This document shows positions 13,887 through 22,247 of a DNA stretch of 43,084 bases, piece by piece. This stretch comes from Bacillota bacterium (GTDB taxonomy: Bacteria > Bacillota > Clostridia > Peptostreptococcales > Anaerovoracaceae), in NCBI GenBank assembly GCA_017522185.1, contig JAFWZZ010000026.1, positions 1 to 43,084 of the forward strand, written 5' to 3'. Made by a program: the position numbers and the translations under genes. Numbering within the stretch: position 1 is the stretch's first letter; every line of letters begins with the position of its first letter. Below the pieces are notes generated by a model that saw only the letters and a list, made by a program, of their open reading frames with translations, did no database searches and was not told the origin of the DNA.

Positions 13887-14250
13887 CGCAACCTTCTAGT
13901 GTTTTTTTGTCATTCAACTGCGTTCGTTTTAAAAAACGCAACCATTCTTTATTTTTAATGGTTACTACTGCACGACACGACTAAAAAACAACTAAGTGAG
14001 GCGTATGAGACTGGATAAATGGATAAAAACGGTCCTAAATTGGAAATATTATATTTTTATAGAAATAAATGGTAATTTCTACGCTGATATTCTCGCACAT
14101 TTCCAGTGTAAACGCAAGGAATCTGATATAAAATTTAATTATATTTTTCAAAGACTGTAAACTGCGCAGTATCATGCCAAAATCACTTCCCATGGTTGCG
14201 TAATTGTTCTCATGCGCAGTATAATCACAAGATTTCAACATATGGTTGCG
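13887..14250. repeat. Phased inverted array 2: four CGCAACC...ACTGC units
   Basis: CGCAACC at 13887 and 13937 with ACTGC 30 bp on (13917 and 13967), then CGCAGT at 14165 and 14215 with GGTTGCG ending 30 bp later (14194-14200 and 14244-14250). Spacing within each arm is again exactly 50 bp, and the centre is about 192 bp. The inverted copies extend the consensus to CGCAACCAT...TACTGCGC. The array fills the gene-free stretch between the nuclease-like gene start and the end of the MFS gene; 14251-14334 shows nothing I can assign. Confidence 0.85.
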
Positions 14251-14334
14251 CGACTTAGGCAAAGTCACTGTTCGTGTTCACTAAAAAAACGGCCCATGCC
14301 TCAAATGCACGTGCCGCCAATAAACTTCATATAT

Positions 14335-15546
14335 TTAGTTTTTCTTCACCTTATCTACCGTTGCAATCAGAATCAGTGTTCCCACAGCAGTAAATACCGT
14401 CGCAATCAGAGTCAGCATCTTCGCGCCACTAATATCCAGGATGACGCCGCCGATCAAGCTGCCGATGATGGATGCCACCGTCGTCATCATGGTGAAGAAG
14501 GCCTGACCTTTGACAGCCTCACCTTTGCTCATGACCTCATCGATGAACATAACCATGACAGGCAGGAACAGCCCGAAGGAAATCAGCTGGAACAGCTGTG
14601 CGAAGTAGATCATGCCCACGGTTGTCGCAATATAATGGAGCGCAATCTTCACGGTGAATCCCACCGCCGCCACCTTCAACATCAGTTCACAGGAGAACTT
14701 TTTGCGAAGGGATCCTGCGCATATCATCAACGGGATTTCCAGGAAAGCCATGATGGACAGGATTCTGCCCATGTCTTCGCTGTCACCGCCTACATTGCTT
14801 ACGATCTGAATCATATAGTTATTCAGCACCTGGTTGCTGAAGAAAATCCCCAGCACGCCGATGTTCAGCAGAAGGAAAACCTTGTTTCTCTTCAGGAATG
14901 CGATCAGGTTGATCTCTTCTTCCACTTCTTCTTTTACAACATTCCCAGTCTCGGTTTCACCGCCAGCAGCTTTTGCGGCTGCCGCCTTGTCGAACATCTT
15001 CTTCGTTGCGAGGAGGCTGGTCATCAGCATCAGAATGACAACAACGCCACTGACCGGCATGATGCTGACACTGTACGTTTCCACCAGCGTTCCCATAAAT
15101 GCACAAAGAATGGAATATGCCAAAGATCCCATGCTGCGGGCTACGCCGAAGTTAATCTTCAGACCGCTTTCTTCCAGCTTGAAGTTCAAGGAATTGATCA
15201 GAGGCTGCAGGGACGTATGCCATGCCAGCAGCAGCAGGAAGATCACGGACAGTGCCAGTGTCTTCTGCTGGAACACGAACAGGCACGCCATGAACAGCAG
15301 CATGATGATAGTCATAATCTCAATAATTCCTACCAGGGATATTTTCTTGCTTCTGTCTGCAAGGTCTGCAACCATTGGCTGCAGCACCACCGCTACCACG
15401 TTGGCAACTGCCAGAATTACCCCGATTTCGGAATTGGAATATCCTCTCGCCAGCAGGAACACGGATGCAAAGCTGCCAACAACGGCATAAACCATCCAAT
15501 ATGTCGCCTGAATGCCGGCGTAACTAATATTCAAACGTTTCTCCAT
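14335..15546 (-). CDS. MFS transporter (MFS_1-like, LacY/nucleoside symporter type)
   Basis: A 403-residue protein with about 12 membrane segments split by an acidic cytoplasmic loop (about 187-212, Glu-rich). The N-terminus (GIQATYWMVYAVVGSFASVFLLARGYSNSEIG) and ADLADRSKKIS in loop 2-3 suit the MFS_1_like / nucleoside:H+ and oligosaccharide symporter group. The substrate is unknown. The start codon directly follows the TAA of the upstream GPH transporter gene, so the two are one transcription unit. Confidence 0.8.
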   Translation of the reverse strand: MEKRLNISYAGIQATYWMVYAVVGSFASVFLLARGYSNSEIGVILAVANVVAVVLQPMVADLADRSKKISLVGIIEIMTIIMLLFMACLFVFQQKTLALSVIFLLLLAWHTSLQPLINSLNFKLEESGLKINFGVARSMGSLAYSILCAFMGTLVETYSVSIMPVSGVVVILMLMTSLLATKKMFDKAAAAKAAGGETETGNVVKEEVEEEINLIAFLKRNKVFLLLNIGVLGIFFSNQVLNNYMIQIVSNVGGDSEDMGRILSIMAFLEIPLMICAGSLRKKFSCELMLKVAAVGFTVKIALHYIATTVGMIYFAQLFQLISFGLFLPVMVMFIDEVMSKGEAVKGQAFFTMMTTVASIIGSLIGGVILDISGAKMLTLIATVFTAVGTLILIATVDKVKKN

Positions 15547-16977
15547 TTATATCTGTTTCTCCTTTGTTTCTCCTGTTTTTTCCAATACGTCCCTATTATA
15601 CTCGCTATTTTCCTCGTTTTCCAGCATTTCTTCGTACCTGGCCTTGGTAATCGGATATTTGTATAAAGCCACACAGACCACAAGAATAAACGCAACCGGA
15701 ATCAATGTCGCCGCGTTCTCAATCCATACCAGGGCGTTCTCCGTCTGCACAGGTGAGGTGCCGTCAAAGCCTGCCTGCTCCAGCACGACACCCAGAATCT
15801 GACCACCGATACCTACGGCCAGCGCTTCCACCAGTCCCTGGAAGGATACGATGGTTGCTGTACGCGTTCTGCCGTTTTTGATGCGGTCATATTCCGCCAC
15901 GTCGTAAAAGATTCCCGGCATAATCTGCCAGTAGATGGCCGTACATATAGTTAGGAACACCATGTACAGCCCGATTTCCAGGGCAATACCAAACTCCGTG
16001 AAACGCATGAGGCAAAGCCCTGCCGCTCCGACCGCAAGGAATCCAATCATAGTCTCTCTTTTATCGAACCGGAGCACCAGTTTTCCCGTAATCGGAATGA
16101 ATGCGATGCCAAGCACGGTTCGCAGCATCAGCCAGGAAGAGGTTTCACCGGCCGACAGCTCTTTCACATAGATGAAATAGTAGTTTACGTCACTCATCAG
16201 CATGGTAAAGACGATAAGTCCCGCCAGGCTGGCTGCAATCAGGTAACGCATCGGCTTCAGCGCTGCCACCGACGCATATTCCTTGAACAAATTCAACAAA
16301 ACAGCTCCGAAGGATTCTCTTCCCTCTGCTTCCGCCGGTTTCTCACAAGGCGGATCCTTCTTCTTTGAGGTCGCCACGGTAATCAGCACCGATGCCGCGG
16401 CCACAATTCCTAAAAACAGACCCGTAGCAGACCAGGCTTCACTGCCTGTCGCGCCATGCTCTTCCAGGAATGCCACCAGCAGGTTAGGAATAACCATGGA
16501 AAATAATGTCCCAATCATATTGAAGAAAGAGCTGAACAGTCTCAGCACCGTCCGGTCGTCATAGTCAGATGTGTACTCTGCTCCCAGGGCCAGATATGGA
16601 ATAAAGAAGCCCGTGTAACTGGTCCAGTACAGCATCAGCATCAAGCCGTAATAGAAGGGCTTTACCGATGCCGGCATATCGATATTGGTAAACAGCAAGA
16701 AAGACGTTACCGCCATCGGAATAGCAAATGCAAAGATCAGCGGTCTTCTACGGCCGAAACGCGTATAGACTCTGTCCGCGAAATACCCGATCAAAGGATT
16801 AAAAAAGGCATTCCAAAAAGCCCCCACTGCCGCAATGGTCCCAGCCACCGCCGGCGAAATCCCCGCAATGGTGGTCAGGAAGAACAGCAGGAAAACGCTG
16901 ATAAATCCATAGAAGGATGCGTCCCCCAGGGATGCCACGCTGTATCCGATTTTTTCCGTCAAAGTCGTCTTTCTCAT
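15547..16977 (-). CDS. GPH-type sugar/cation symporter (MFS_2)
   Basis: A 476-residue protein starting KIGYSVASLGDASFYGFIS, the usual start of glycoside-pentoside-hexuronide symporters, with loop DRVYTRFGRRRPLIF after segment 2 and about 12 hydrophobic segments. Members import sugars or sugar conjugates with sodium or protons. The charged C-terminal tail is unremarkable. It lies 13 bp downstream of the radical SAM gene and abuts the second MFS gene; two dissimilar transporters in tandem behind a radical SAM gene suggest uptake of related compounds, but the substrate is not evident. Confidence 0.82.
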   Translation of the reverse strand: MRKTTLTEKIGYSVASLGDASFYGFISVFLLFFLTTIAGISPAVAGTIAAVGAFWNAFFNPLIGYFADRVYTRFGRRRPLIFAFAIPMAVTSFLLFTNIDMPASVKPFYYGLMLMLYWTSYTGFFIPYLALGAEYTSDYDDRTVLRLFSSFFNMIGTLFSMVIPNLLVAFLEEHGATGSEAWSATGLFLGIVAAASVLITVATSKKKDPPCEKPAEAEGRESFGAVLLNLFKEYASVAALKPMRYLIAASLAGLIVFTMLMSDVNYYFIYVKELSAGETSSWLMLRTVLGIAFIPITGKLVLRFDKRETMIGFLAVGAAGLCLMRFTEFGIALEIGLYMVFLTICTAIYWQIMPGIFYDVAEYDRIKNGRTRTATIVSFQGLVEALAVGIGGQILGVVLEQAGFDGTSPVQTENALVWIENAATLIPVAFILVVCVALYKYPITKARYEEMLENEENSEYNRDVLEKTGETKEKQI

Positions 16978-16990
16978 CGATCATCTCTCA

Positions 16991-17902
16991 TTATAAATGT
17001 AGTCTTTTAAAGCTTTTCTTGAAAGTCTCATCGTCCACCTTTTCCAGGCTCTTCTCGATGCGCTCCAGCATCCATTCCCGGTCCTGTCCCACATAGCCTG
17101 CAACCGGCGTGGAGTTGAGAATATGGTTCGCCCAGAAATGCAGCTCCGGCAGCTCCAGGTTCTCCAGTATGGTTTTCTCCTCGGTAAGGATTTCCTTCTC
17201 CCCAGCCTCTTCAAATCTGCCGTTCTTTACGTCTTCGGCCAGTTCACAACCATCAAAGATGGAAAGAGTCATCAGTCTCACCATCTGCGGCTCCGCCCGA
17301 TTGATCATTTCCGCCGCCGCCAGTCCGCTTTCTTCGCCTCGTCCCTTGCCGCCCAGGCCTAAAATCATGGTCGCATTGTGGCGGATGCCGGCGCGTTTCA
17401 GTCTCTGTACCTGGGTGATGCAGTCTTCCACGGTGGTGCCTTTGTTCATGGCAGCCAGCACGTCGTCCAGCCCGGACTCGTAGCCGATGTGCAGGTCATT
17501 GACGCCCAGCTCCTGCAGGCGGCGCAGGTCCTCGTCGCTCTTGGTTTTGATGCTGCGGACAGCTGCGTACATGCTGATGACTTCCAGCTCCGGCAGATAC
17601 ATGCGGATCTCCTTGATCTTCGCCTCCAGCTTATCGGCGGACAAAGAGAACACGTCTCCATCCATCAGGAAAATCCTCTTAACCGGCTTCTTGTAGATGC
17701 CGGAGATGCGCTGTGCCTCCATCAGGTTAAAACGCACATCGCTTTCGTCGATCAAATGAAAGTCCTTCTCCCTGTACATGGTGCAGAATCTGCACGCGTT
17801 GTGGGTACATCCTGCCGTAATCTGCAGCAGAAACGTGTCCGCTTCCACAGGCGGACGGTAGATAGTACCCTCTATTCTAAAATTATCCATGTTGAATCTC
17901 AT
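16991..17902 (-). CDS. Radical SAM protein
   Basis: A 303-residue Elp3/HemN-like radical SAM protein. The cluster motif is Cys32-x4-Cys37-x2-Cys40 (AGCTHNACRFCTMYR), the variant of a Clostridia family with HNxCxFCxMY. Later motifs suit the partial barrel: FLMDGDVF, GVNDLHIGYESG and MILGLGGKG. The reaction is unknown. The start at 17902 has GGGAGG. It leads a three-gene operon with two MFS transporters. Confidence 0.88.
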   Translation of the reverse strand: MRFNMDNFRIEGTIYRPPVEADTFLLQITAGCTHNACRFCTMYREKDFHLIDESDVRFNLMEAQRISGIYKKPVKRIFLMDGDVFSLSADKLEAKIKEIRMYLPELEVISMYAAVRSIKTKSDEDLRRLQELGVNDLHIGYESGLDDVLAAMNKGTTVEDCITQVQRLKRAGIRHNATMILGLGGKGRGEESGLAAAEMINRAEPQMVRLMTLSIFDGCELAEDVKNGRFEEAGEKEILTEEKTILENLELPELHFWANHILNSTPVAGYVGQDREWMLERIEKSLEKVDDETFKKSFKRLHL

Positions 17903-18016
17903 GCAAAAACCTCCCTTTGTGACTTTGTCACTGTGACTATTCTACCATATCTGTTATAATGAGGGCAATGGTGGTATACTTAATATGCAAGCAAGAATAT
18001 TACGGAGGATAAAGAT

Positions 18017-18319
18017 ATGAGTTTAACAATTACAAAAGATAATTTTGAAGCAGAAGTAATCCAGAGTGACAGAACAGTCCTGATTGACTTCTGGGCGCCA
18101 TGGTGCATGCCTTGCCGTATGCTGGCTCCGACCCTGGAAGAAATCGCCGCAGAAAGACCTGACATCAAAGTCTGCAAGGTCAACACCGACGAGCAGATGG
18201 AACTTGCGGTAAGATTCGGCATCACCAGCATTCCTTGCCTCTTCGTCATCAAAGACGGCAAAGCAGTGGAAAGACTGGAAGGCCTGCGTCCGAAGGAAGA
18301 AATTCTGCCTTATCTGTAG
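18017..18319 (+). CDS. trxA: Thioredoxin with CMPC active site
   Basis: A 100-residue thioredoxin fold. The active site is WAPWCMPCRM, Cys30 and Cys33, with Met-Pro in place of the usual Gly-Pro. The cis-proline loop reads TSIPCLF, so an extra Cys sits right after the cis-Pro. A changed CXXC dipeptide normally shifts redox potential and partner choice. It heads an operon with a CcdA-type membrane reductase and a TlpA-like extracytoplasmic thioredoxin, so it may be the cytoplasmic electron donor of that chain. Confidence 0.92.
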   Translation: MSLTITKDNFEAEVIQSDRTVLIDFWAPWCMPCRMLAPTLEEIAAERPDIKVCKVNTDEQMELAVRFGITSIPCLFVIKDGKAVERLEGLRPKEEILPYL

Positions 18320-18339
18320 GGCTGTAAGGGGGCGTTCCG

Positions 18340-19002
18340 ATGCAATATCTGATATCTTTTTTAGAGGGCATCATTACCTTTATCTCGCCCTGCCTGCTGC
18401 CGATGCTGCCGATTTACATCAGCTATTTCGCCGGAGGCGGCGAACGTGACGTACGGAAGACCCTGCGGTGTGCCTTCGGATTCATTCTGGGATTCACCAT
18501 AGTCTTTATGGCTATGGGAGCCCTTGCGGGATCCTTTGGCAGTTTTGTGATCCGCTATCAGACAGCGGTCAATGTGATCTGCGGAGCCATTGTCGTGCTG
18601 TTCGGCCTCTACTATCTGGGGGTTTTGAAGATCAACCTGTTCCGCGGCAGAAAGCGTGCAGTAGATACCAGCAACCTGAATTTCCTGTCATCCATGGTCT
18701 TCGGCGTGGTCTTTTCCATTGGCTGGACACCGTGTGTGGGTGCTTTCCTGGGCTCTGCCCTGCTGATGGCATCTACCCAGGGGCAGGTACTGACCGGTAT
18801 GTTGATGCTGCTGGCTTATTCGCTGGGGCTGGGGATTCCGTTTCTGATCAGTGCGGTCCTCATCGATCAGCTGAAGGGCGCATTTGACTGGGTAAAGAAG
18901 CATTACGCGGTGATTAACGTTGTATGCGGTGGATTCCTGATTCTAGTCGGCGTGATGATGGCCACAGGGACACTCGGCAGGCTGCTGGCTCTGCTGGGAT
19001 AA
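18340..19002 (+). CDS. ccdA: CcdA / DsbD-like transmembrane thiol-electron carrier
   Basis: A 220-residue protein with six hydrophobic segments and the two CcdA cysteine motifs: Cys18 in SPCLLPMLPIYISY and the second in GWTPCVGAFLGSAL. CcdA passes electrons from cytoplasmic thioredoxin across the membrane to extracytoplasmic thiol proteins. The gene starts 21 bp after trxA and is followed 31 bp on by the TlpA-like gene, so the three form a complete route. Confidence 0.93.
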   Translation: MQYLISFLEGIITFISPCLLPMLPIYISYFAGGGERDVRKTLRCAFGFILGFTIVFMAMGALAGSFGSFVIRYQTAVNVICGAIVVLFGLYYLGVLKINLFRGRKRAVDTSNLNFLSSMVFGVVFSIGWTPCVGAFLGSALLMASTQGQVLTGMLMLLAYSLGLGIPFLISAVLIDQLKGAFDWVKKHYAVINVVCGGFLILVGVMMATGTLGRLLALLG

Positions 19003-19033
19003 AGTATAATGGATTCCAGACAGGAGAATGAAC

Positions 19034-19600
19034 ATGAGTAAGAAAAAAGTTTTGATTTTAATACTGGTGCTGGCACTTTTGATGGTGGGAGGCACCCTGC
19101 TGTATAAACAGCTCCTTTCCAACACGATGCCCGGCGTTGCGGTCACCGAGGAAGAGGGGGAAACAGAGGCAGAGACAAAACACCTGATGCCGGACTTCAC
19201 GGTTTATGACGGAGCAGGTGGCGCGGTCCGTTTATCTGACTTCCGCGGCAAACCGGTGGTGTTGAATTTCTGGGCAAGCTGGTGCGGACCATGCAAGAGC
19301 GAGATGCCGGCCTTCAATGAAGCGGCGGAAGAACTTGGCGGAGAAGTGATTTTCCTTATGGTAAACCTGACCGATGGCTATCAGGAAACCACTGATACGG
19401 CATCTGCCTTTATTGAAGAGCAGGGCTATACCTTCCCGGTATTCTATGATACCGATCTGGAAGCCGCTCAGGCCTACGGTGTTTCCTCCGTGCCGGTAAC
19501 CTACTTCATCGACGAGGAAGGTTACGGCGTCGGTCGGGCCATGGGCGCCATCGACAAGGCGTACCTGCAGGCGGGGATTGATATGATTTATCAGCCATAA
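19034..19600 (+). CDS. Membrane-anchored TlpA/ResA-like thiol-disulfide protein
   Basis: The ATG at 19034 (MSKKKVLILILVLALLM) is preferred over 19028 because AGGAG lies 7 bp before it. This gives 188 residues. One N-terminal membrane segment is followed by a Glu-rich linker and a TlpA-type thioredoxin domain with FWASWCGPCKSEMP and cis-Pro region SVPVTYF. It should act outside the membrane, reduced through the CcdA homologue. No cytochrome c gene is nearby; substrates could be other exported Cys proteins. Confidence 0.9.
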   Translation: MSKKKVLILILVLALLMVGGTLLYKQLLSNTMPGVAVTEEEGETEAETKHLMPDFTVYDGAGGAVRLSDFRGKPVVLNFWASWCGPCKSEMPAFNEAAEELGGEVIFLMVNLTDGYQETTDTASAFIEEQGYTFPVFYDTDLEAAQAYGVSSVPVTYFIDEEGYGVGRAMGAIDKAYLQAGIDMIYQP

Positions 19601-19639
19601 AATGAAGCACATCGACTCAATGTGCGAAAAAGCATTCAA

Positions 19640-19677
19640 AAAGGTGGTTCAATCCAACAGGATTAACCACCTTTTTT
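19640..19677 (+). terminator. Terminator of the redox operon
   Basis: AAAGGTGGTT pairs with AACCACCTTT (19640-19673), and T residues follow. It could also stop the convergent transcript ending at 19730. Confidence 0.85.
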
Positions 19678-19729
19678 AGTACAATTCATCTATATCGTGT
19701 GCACAGCTTCCATTCGTCCAACAGCCATT

Positions 19730-19927
19730 CTATTTTTCCTTGTAATACAGCAGGCAGTGGCAGTAGCCCTCGAACTCGGGATCTGCAATCTGCTCCTTGA
19801 ACTCTTTGCAGACACATTTTGTGTCTTCCGTCCGGTCAAAGCGGCAAGGACAATAGCCGTCGTTCTTTGCAAGGCCGTCTTTGATGGCTGCGACTACGGC
19901 AGCATCTTCGTTTAATCTGACTTTCAT
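19730..19927 (-). CDS. FTR-beta-like six-cysteine mini-protein
   Basis: A 65-residue protein with CPC (26-28), CVC (38-40) and CHC (56-58), the cysteine arrangement of the ferredoxin:thioredoxin reductase catalytic subunit, which holds a [4Fe-4S] cluster beside a redox disulfide. It is shorter than the usual chain of about 100 residues and lacks most of the N-terminal helix. Its ATG overlaps the TAA of the upstream surface-protein gene (TAATG). The convergent redox operon lies next door, though co-regulation is not shown. Cluster-dependent thiol reduction is a fair inference. Confidence 0.82.
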   Translation of the reverse strand: MKVRLNEDAAVVAAIKDGLAKNDGYCPCRFDRTEDTKCVCKEFKEQIADPEFEGYCHCLLYYKEK

Positions 19928-20961
19928 TATGCAGCCTTTCTTCTCAGTGCGATCATTGCCGCGCCTGCTGCTGCAAGTGCTGCCAGCGGAAGAAGCGTAT
20001 TGGCGTCGCCGGTTTCCGGTGCCTTTTCGCCTTCCGTTTCTGTTTCAGGTTCTGGAACCGCATCTCCCTGGCCGCCACCGGCTAACAGAGACTTCGCTTC
20101 TGCATAAGTATCATCGATTCCCATGAAGAAGTTGCGCACCAGTTCTCCGTCAATCATAGCATCATCCGGATTTGCAGGGAACACGCCTTCATAGTATTCT
20201 GCGAAAGCCTTTGCTGTCTCTGCATTCGGTTCGTTCATATATGCCTGATAAACATCATCCATAGAAATCAGGATGTTCAGATCCATCACAGCGGAAAATA
20301 CAGCGTTCCATGCCGCAGGACCGTCTTCTTCGCCCATCAGCAGTGCCAAATCGGCTAGTTCCTCACTGCTTAATTCGTTGAAGATATCTGCCACTTCATC
20401 AAAAGCGGCAACGGCTTCTCTTGTACTTTCATCCACGCTCCAGTATTCCAGCGCATTGGCAAGTCCAACATATGCGTCATATACTTTGATCACGTTTTCG
20501 GACGGAGTCATGGTCTGTGCCTCTGCATAGACAGCCTCTACGTCCGGGATAAACACCGCGATTCCTGCTCTGTAATCTGCCAGGTCTTCCATGCCGTAAT
20601 AGTCCACAAAGTCCTTCGCGGTCTTTGTGTTCTTGTCTGCAACAAAGGCATCATACAGTTTATCAACTTCTACCAGAATCGCAGCCTCCATCAGATTTGC
20701 CATGAACTCTGGATCTTTCTCTGAAATCAGTTCCGTGTCGTCCCATTCCAACGCACCGTTGGCTTCTTCTACGGCTGCATACGCAGTTTTTACAGCTTCG
20801 ATATCACTTCCATCCAATGCTGTCTTCAAATCAACATATTTTTCCCATGCGGCCTGCACGTTTGGATCATCGCTGATTTTCTCTGTTTCTGCCATTGCAG
20901 GAACTGCGGAAGCCAGCGCTAAAGTTAAAACGAGTAGAATGCCTAATAATCTCTTTCTCAT
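19927..20961 (-). CDS. Surface protein with signal peptide and APETGD sorting signal
   Basis: A 344-residue protein. It has a signal peptide (MRKRLLGILLVLTLALASA, cleavage about 24), a helical acidic body with related segments around VQAAWEKYVDLKTAL, VYDAYVGLANALEYW and DDVYQAYMNEP, a Glu/Pro-rich spacer, and a C-terminal sorting signal APETGD (314-319) followed by a hydrophobic segment and RRKAA. This is a non-canonical LPXTG-type motif, probably recognised by a sortase other than the class C pilus sortase. I do not recognise the body. The FTR-like gene is coupled to its 3' end. Confidence 0.8.
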   Translation of the reverse strand: MRKRLLGILLVLTLALASAVPAMAETEKISDDPNVQAAWEKYVDLKTALDGSDIEAVKTAYAAVEEANGALEWDDTELISEKDPEFMANLMEAAILVEVDKLYDAFVADKNTKTAKDFVDYYGMEDLADYRAGIAVFIPDVEAVYAEAQTMTPSENVIKVYDAYVGLANALEYWSVDESTREAVAAFDEVADIFNELSSEELADLALLMGEEDGPAAWNAVFSAVMDLNILISMDDVYQAYMNEPNAETAKAFAEYYEGVFPANPDDAMIDGELVRNFFMGIDDTYAEAKSLLAGGGQGDAVPEPETETEGEKAPETGDANTLLPLAALAAAGAAMIALRRKAA

Positions 20962-21012
20962 CGGTGTGTCCTCTTTGCTTTCATAAAATATGTTATAGTT
21001 TACAATAAATTA

Positions 21013-21768
21013 TCAGAAAAGTCCATCTTTTCTCGTGTATACATAGACTTTGTCATCCGAAAGCTCATCGTTGTAAGCATAGTTGGCCAGTTCGATTTCT
21101 TTGATATCCTCTGCTGTCTTCACGTGTTTCTCAGCCATACGGCGTACCATCTCGCCGCGGGCCATCTTGCAAAGGGTTCCTTTTTCCACGATTCTGCCGC
21201 CTGTCTCTTCACCGAAGACGCAGGTAATCATGCGCACGTCTGCCGGCAGATGTTTTGCGATGGCAGAGCTGTATTCTTTGGACGCCAGGTTGATGATGCA
21301 GTCTGTCTCTTCGGCAAGCCGGTCGGCCAGCATACTCCCCCAATAGGCGTAAAGATCCTTTGCATCGCCTATTTGCAATTTTGCCTGCATCTCCAGCCGG
21401 TACGGCACGACACCGTCAAAAGGCTTCAGCACTCCGTAGAACCCGGACAGAATCCGCAGATGTTCCTGTATGTAATCGTACTCTTTGTCAGAGAAAACGG
21501 TCGGTGCCATGTACTGGTATTGGATACCTTCATATGCCAGAACTGCAGGGGTCAGCTGTTTCCGCAGGTCCATGTGCTCCAGTCTTTCCACGTTCTGCAG
21601 TGCGATTTTCTCGTTACATTTCCAAAGTTTTTTCAGGGCATCGTAGTCCATTTCCCGGAGTTTCTCCAGGATTTCCTCCGTCTGCGGAAGGAGCGCCGGC
21701 AGATTACGCCAGGCCAGACTGTCGGTGTCGATATTCATTTTCTTTGCTGGTGAAATGATGATTCGCAT
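21013..21768 (-). CDS. yaaA: YaaA-family protein (DUF328)
   Basis: A 251-residue protein of the usual family length, starting MRIIISPAKKM, the family signature, and with LSGFYGVLKPFDGVVPYRLEM in the middle. In E. coli YaaA lowers intracellular free iron during hydrogen peroxide stress and binds DNA with a helix-hairpin-helix-like fold. Its start codon directly abuts the stop of the bcp peroxidase gene, which supports a shared role in peroxide defence. Confidence 0.94.
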   Translation of the reverse strand: MRIIISPAKKMNIDTDSLAWRNLPALLPQTEEILEKLREMDYDALKKLWKCNEKIALQNVERLEHMDLRKQLTPAVLAYEGIQYQYMAPTVFSDKEYDYIQEHLRILSGFYGVLKPFDGVVPYRLEMQAKLQIGDAKDLYAYWGSMLADRLAEETDCIINLASKEYSSAIAKHLPADVRMITCVFGEETGGRIVEKGTLCKMARGEMVRRMAEKHVKTAEDIKEIELANYAYNDELSDDKVYVYTRKDGLF

Positions 21769-22236
21769 CTATGCTTCCTCTCCGTTCAAATAACTCAGGA
21801 TTTCCGCCGCGTTGGTGTCCGGTTTTACCTTCGGCATCACCTTTTCGATTACACCGTTCTCGTCAATGATATAGGTCGTGCGGACCACGCCCATGCTTAC
21901 CTTGCCGTAGAGTTTCTTTTCCTTCCATACGTCGTACCCCTGAATCGCCACCAGTTCCGGGTCGGACAGCAGAATAAACGGCAGGCTGTGCTTCTCCGCA
22001 AACTTTGCATGAGATGCGACAGAGTCCTTGCTGATGCCGATGACAACGATATCCTTTTCCTCAAATCCTTTATATGCACCCGCAAAGGCACAGGCCTGTC
22101 TGGTACAGCCCGGCGTATTGTCTCTCGGGTAAAAATACAGCACGACTTTTCTGCCTGCAAAATCCGCAAGGCTGACTTCTTTGCCGTCTTTGTCTAACAA
22201 TGTAAAGCCAGGGGCTTTTATTCCTGTTTCTAACAT
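21769..22236 (-). CDS. bcp: Thiol peroxidase BCP (peroxiredoxin)
   Basis: A 155-residue atypical 2-Cys peroxiredoxin with the peroxidatic Cys in DNTPGCTRQACAF and a second Cys five residues on, the standard BCP arrangement, plus the PRD and Arg residues of the active site. It reduces peroxides using thioredoxin. It lies between cdd (11 bp upstream) and yaaA (directly adjacent). Confidence 0.95.
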   Translation of the reverse strand: MLETGIKAPGFTLLDKDGKEVSLADFAGRKVVLYFYPRDNTPGCTRQACAFAGAYKGFEEKDIVVIGISKDSVASHAKFAEKHSLPFILLSDPELVAIQGYDVWKEKKLYGKVSMGVVRTTYIIDENGVIEKVMPKVKPDTNAAEILSYLNGEEA

Positions 22237-22247
22237 GATTCTTCCTC

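Noticed and set aside
12014-14250. CRISPR array
   Set aside because: Only 5-7 bp blocks are repeated, half are inverted, and there are no repeat-length conserved units, spacers of uniform type or cas genes.
14212-15666. 484-codon plus-strand frame opposite the MFS gene
   Set aside because: The peptide is rich in His and Gln with no domain, as expected from the antisense of a hydrophobic membrane protein gene. The minus strand holds a clear transporter with operon spacing.
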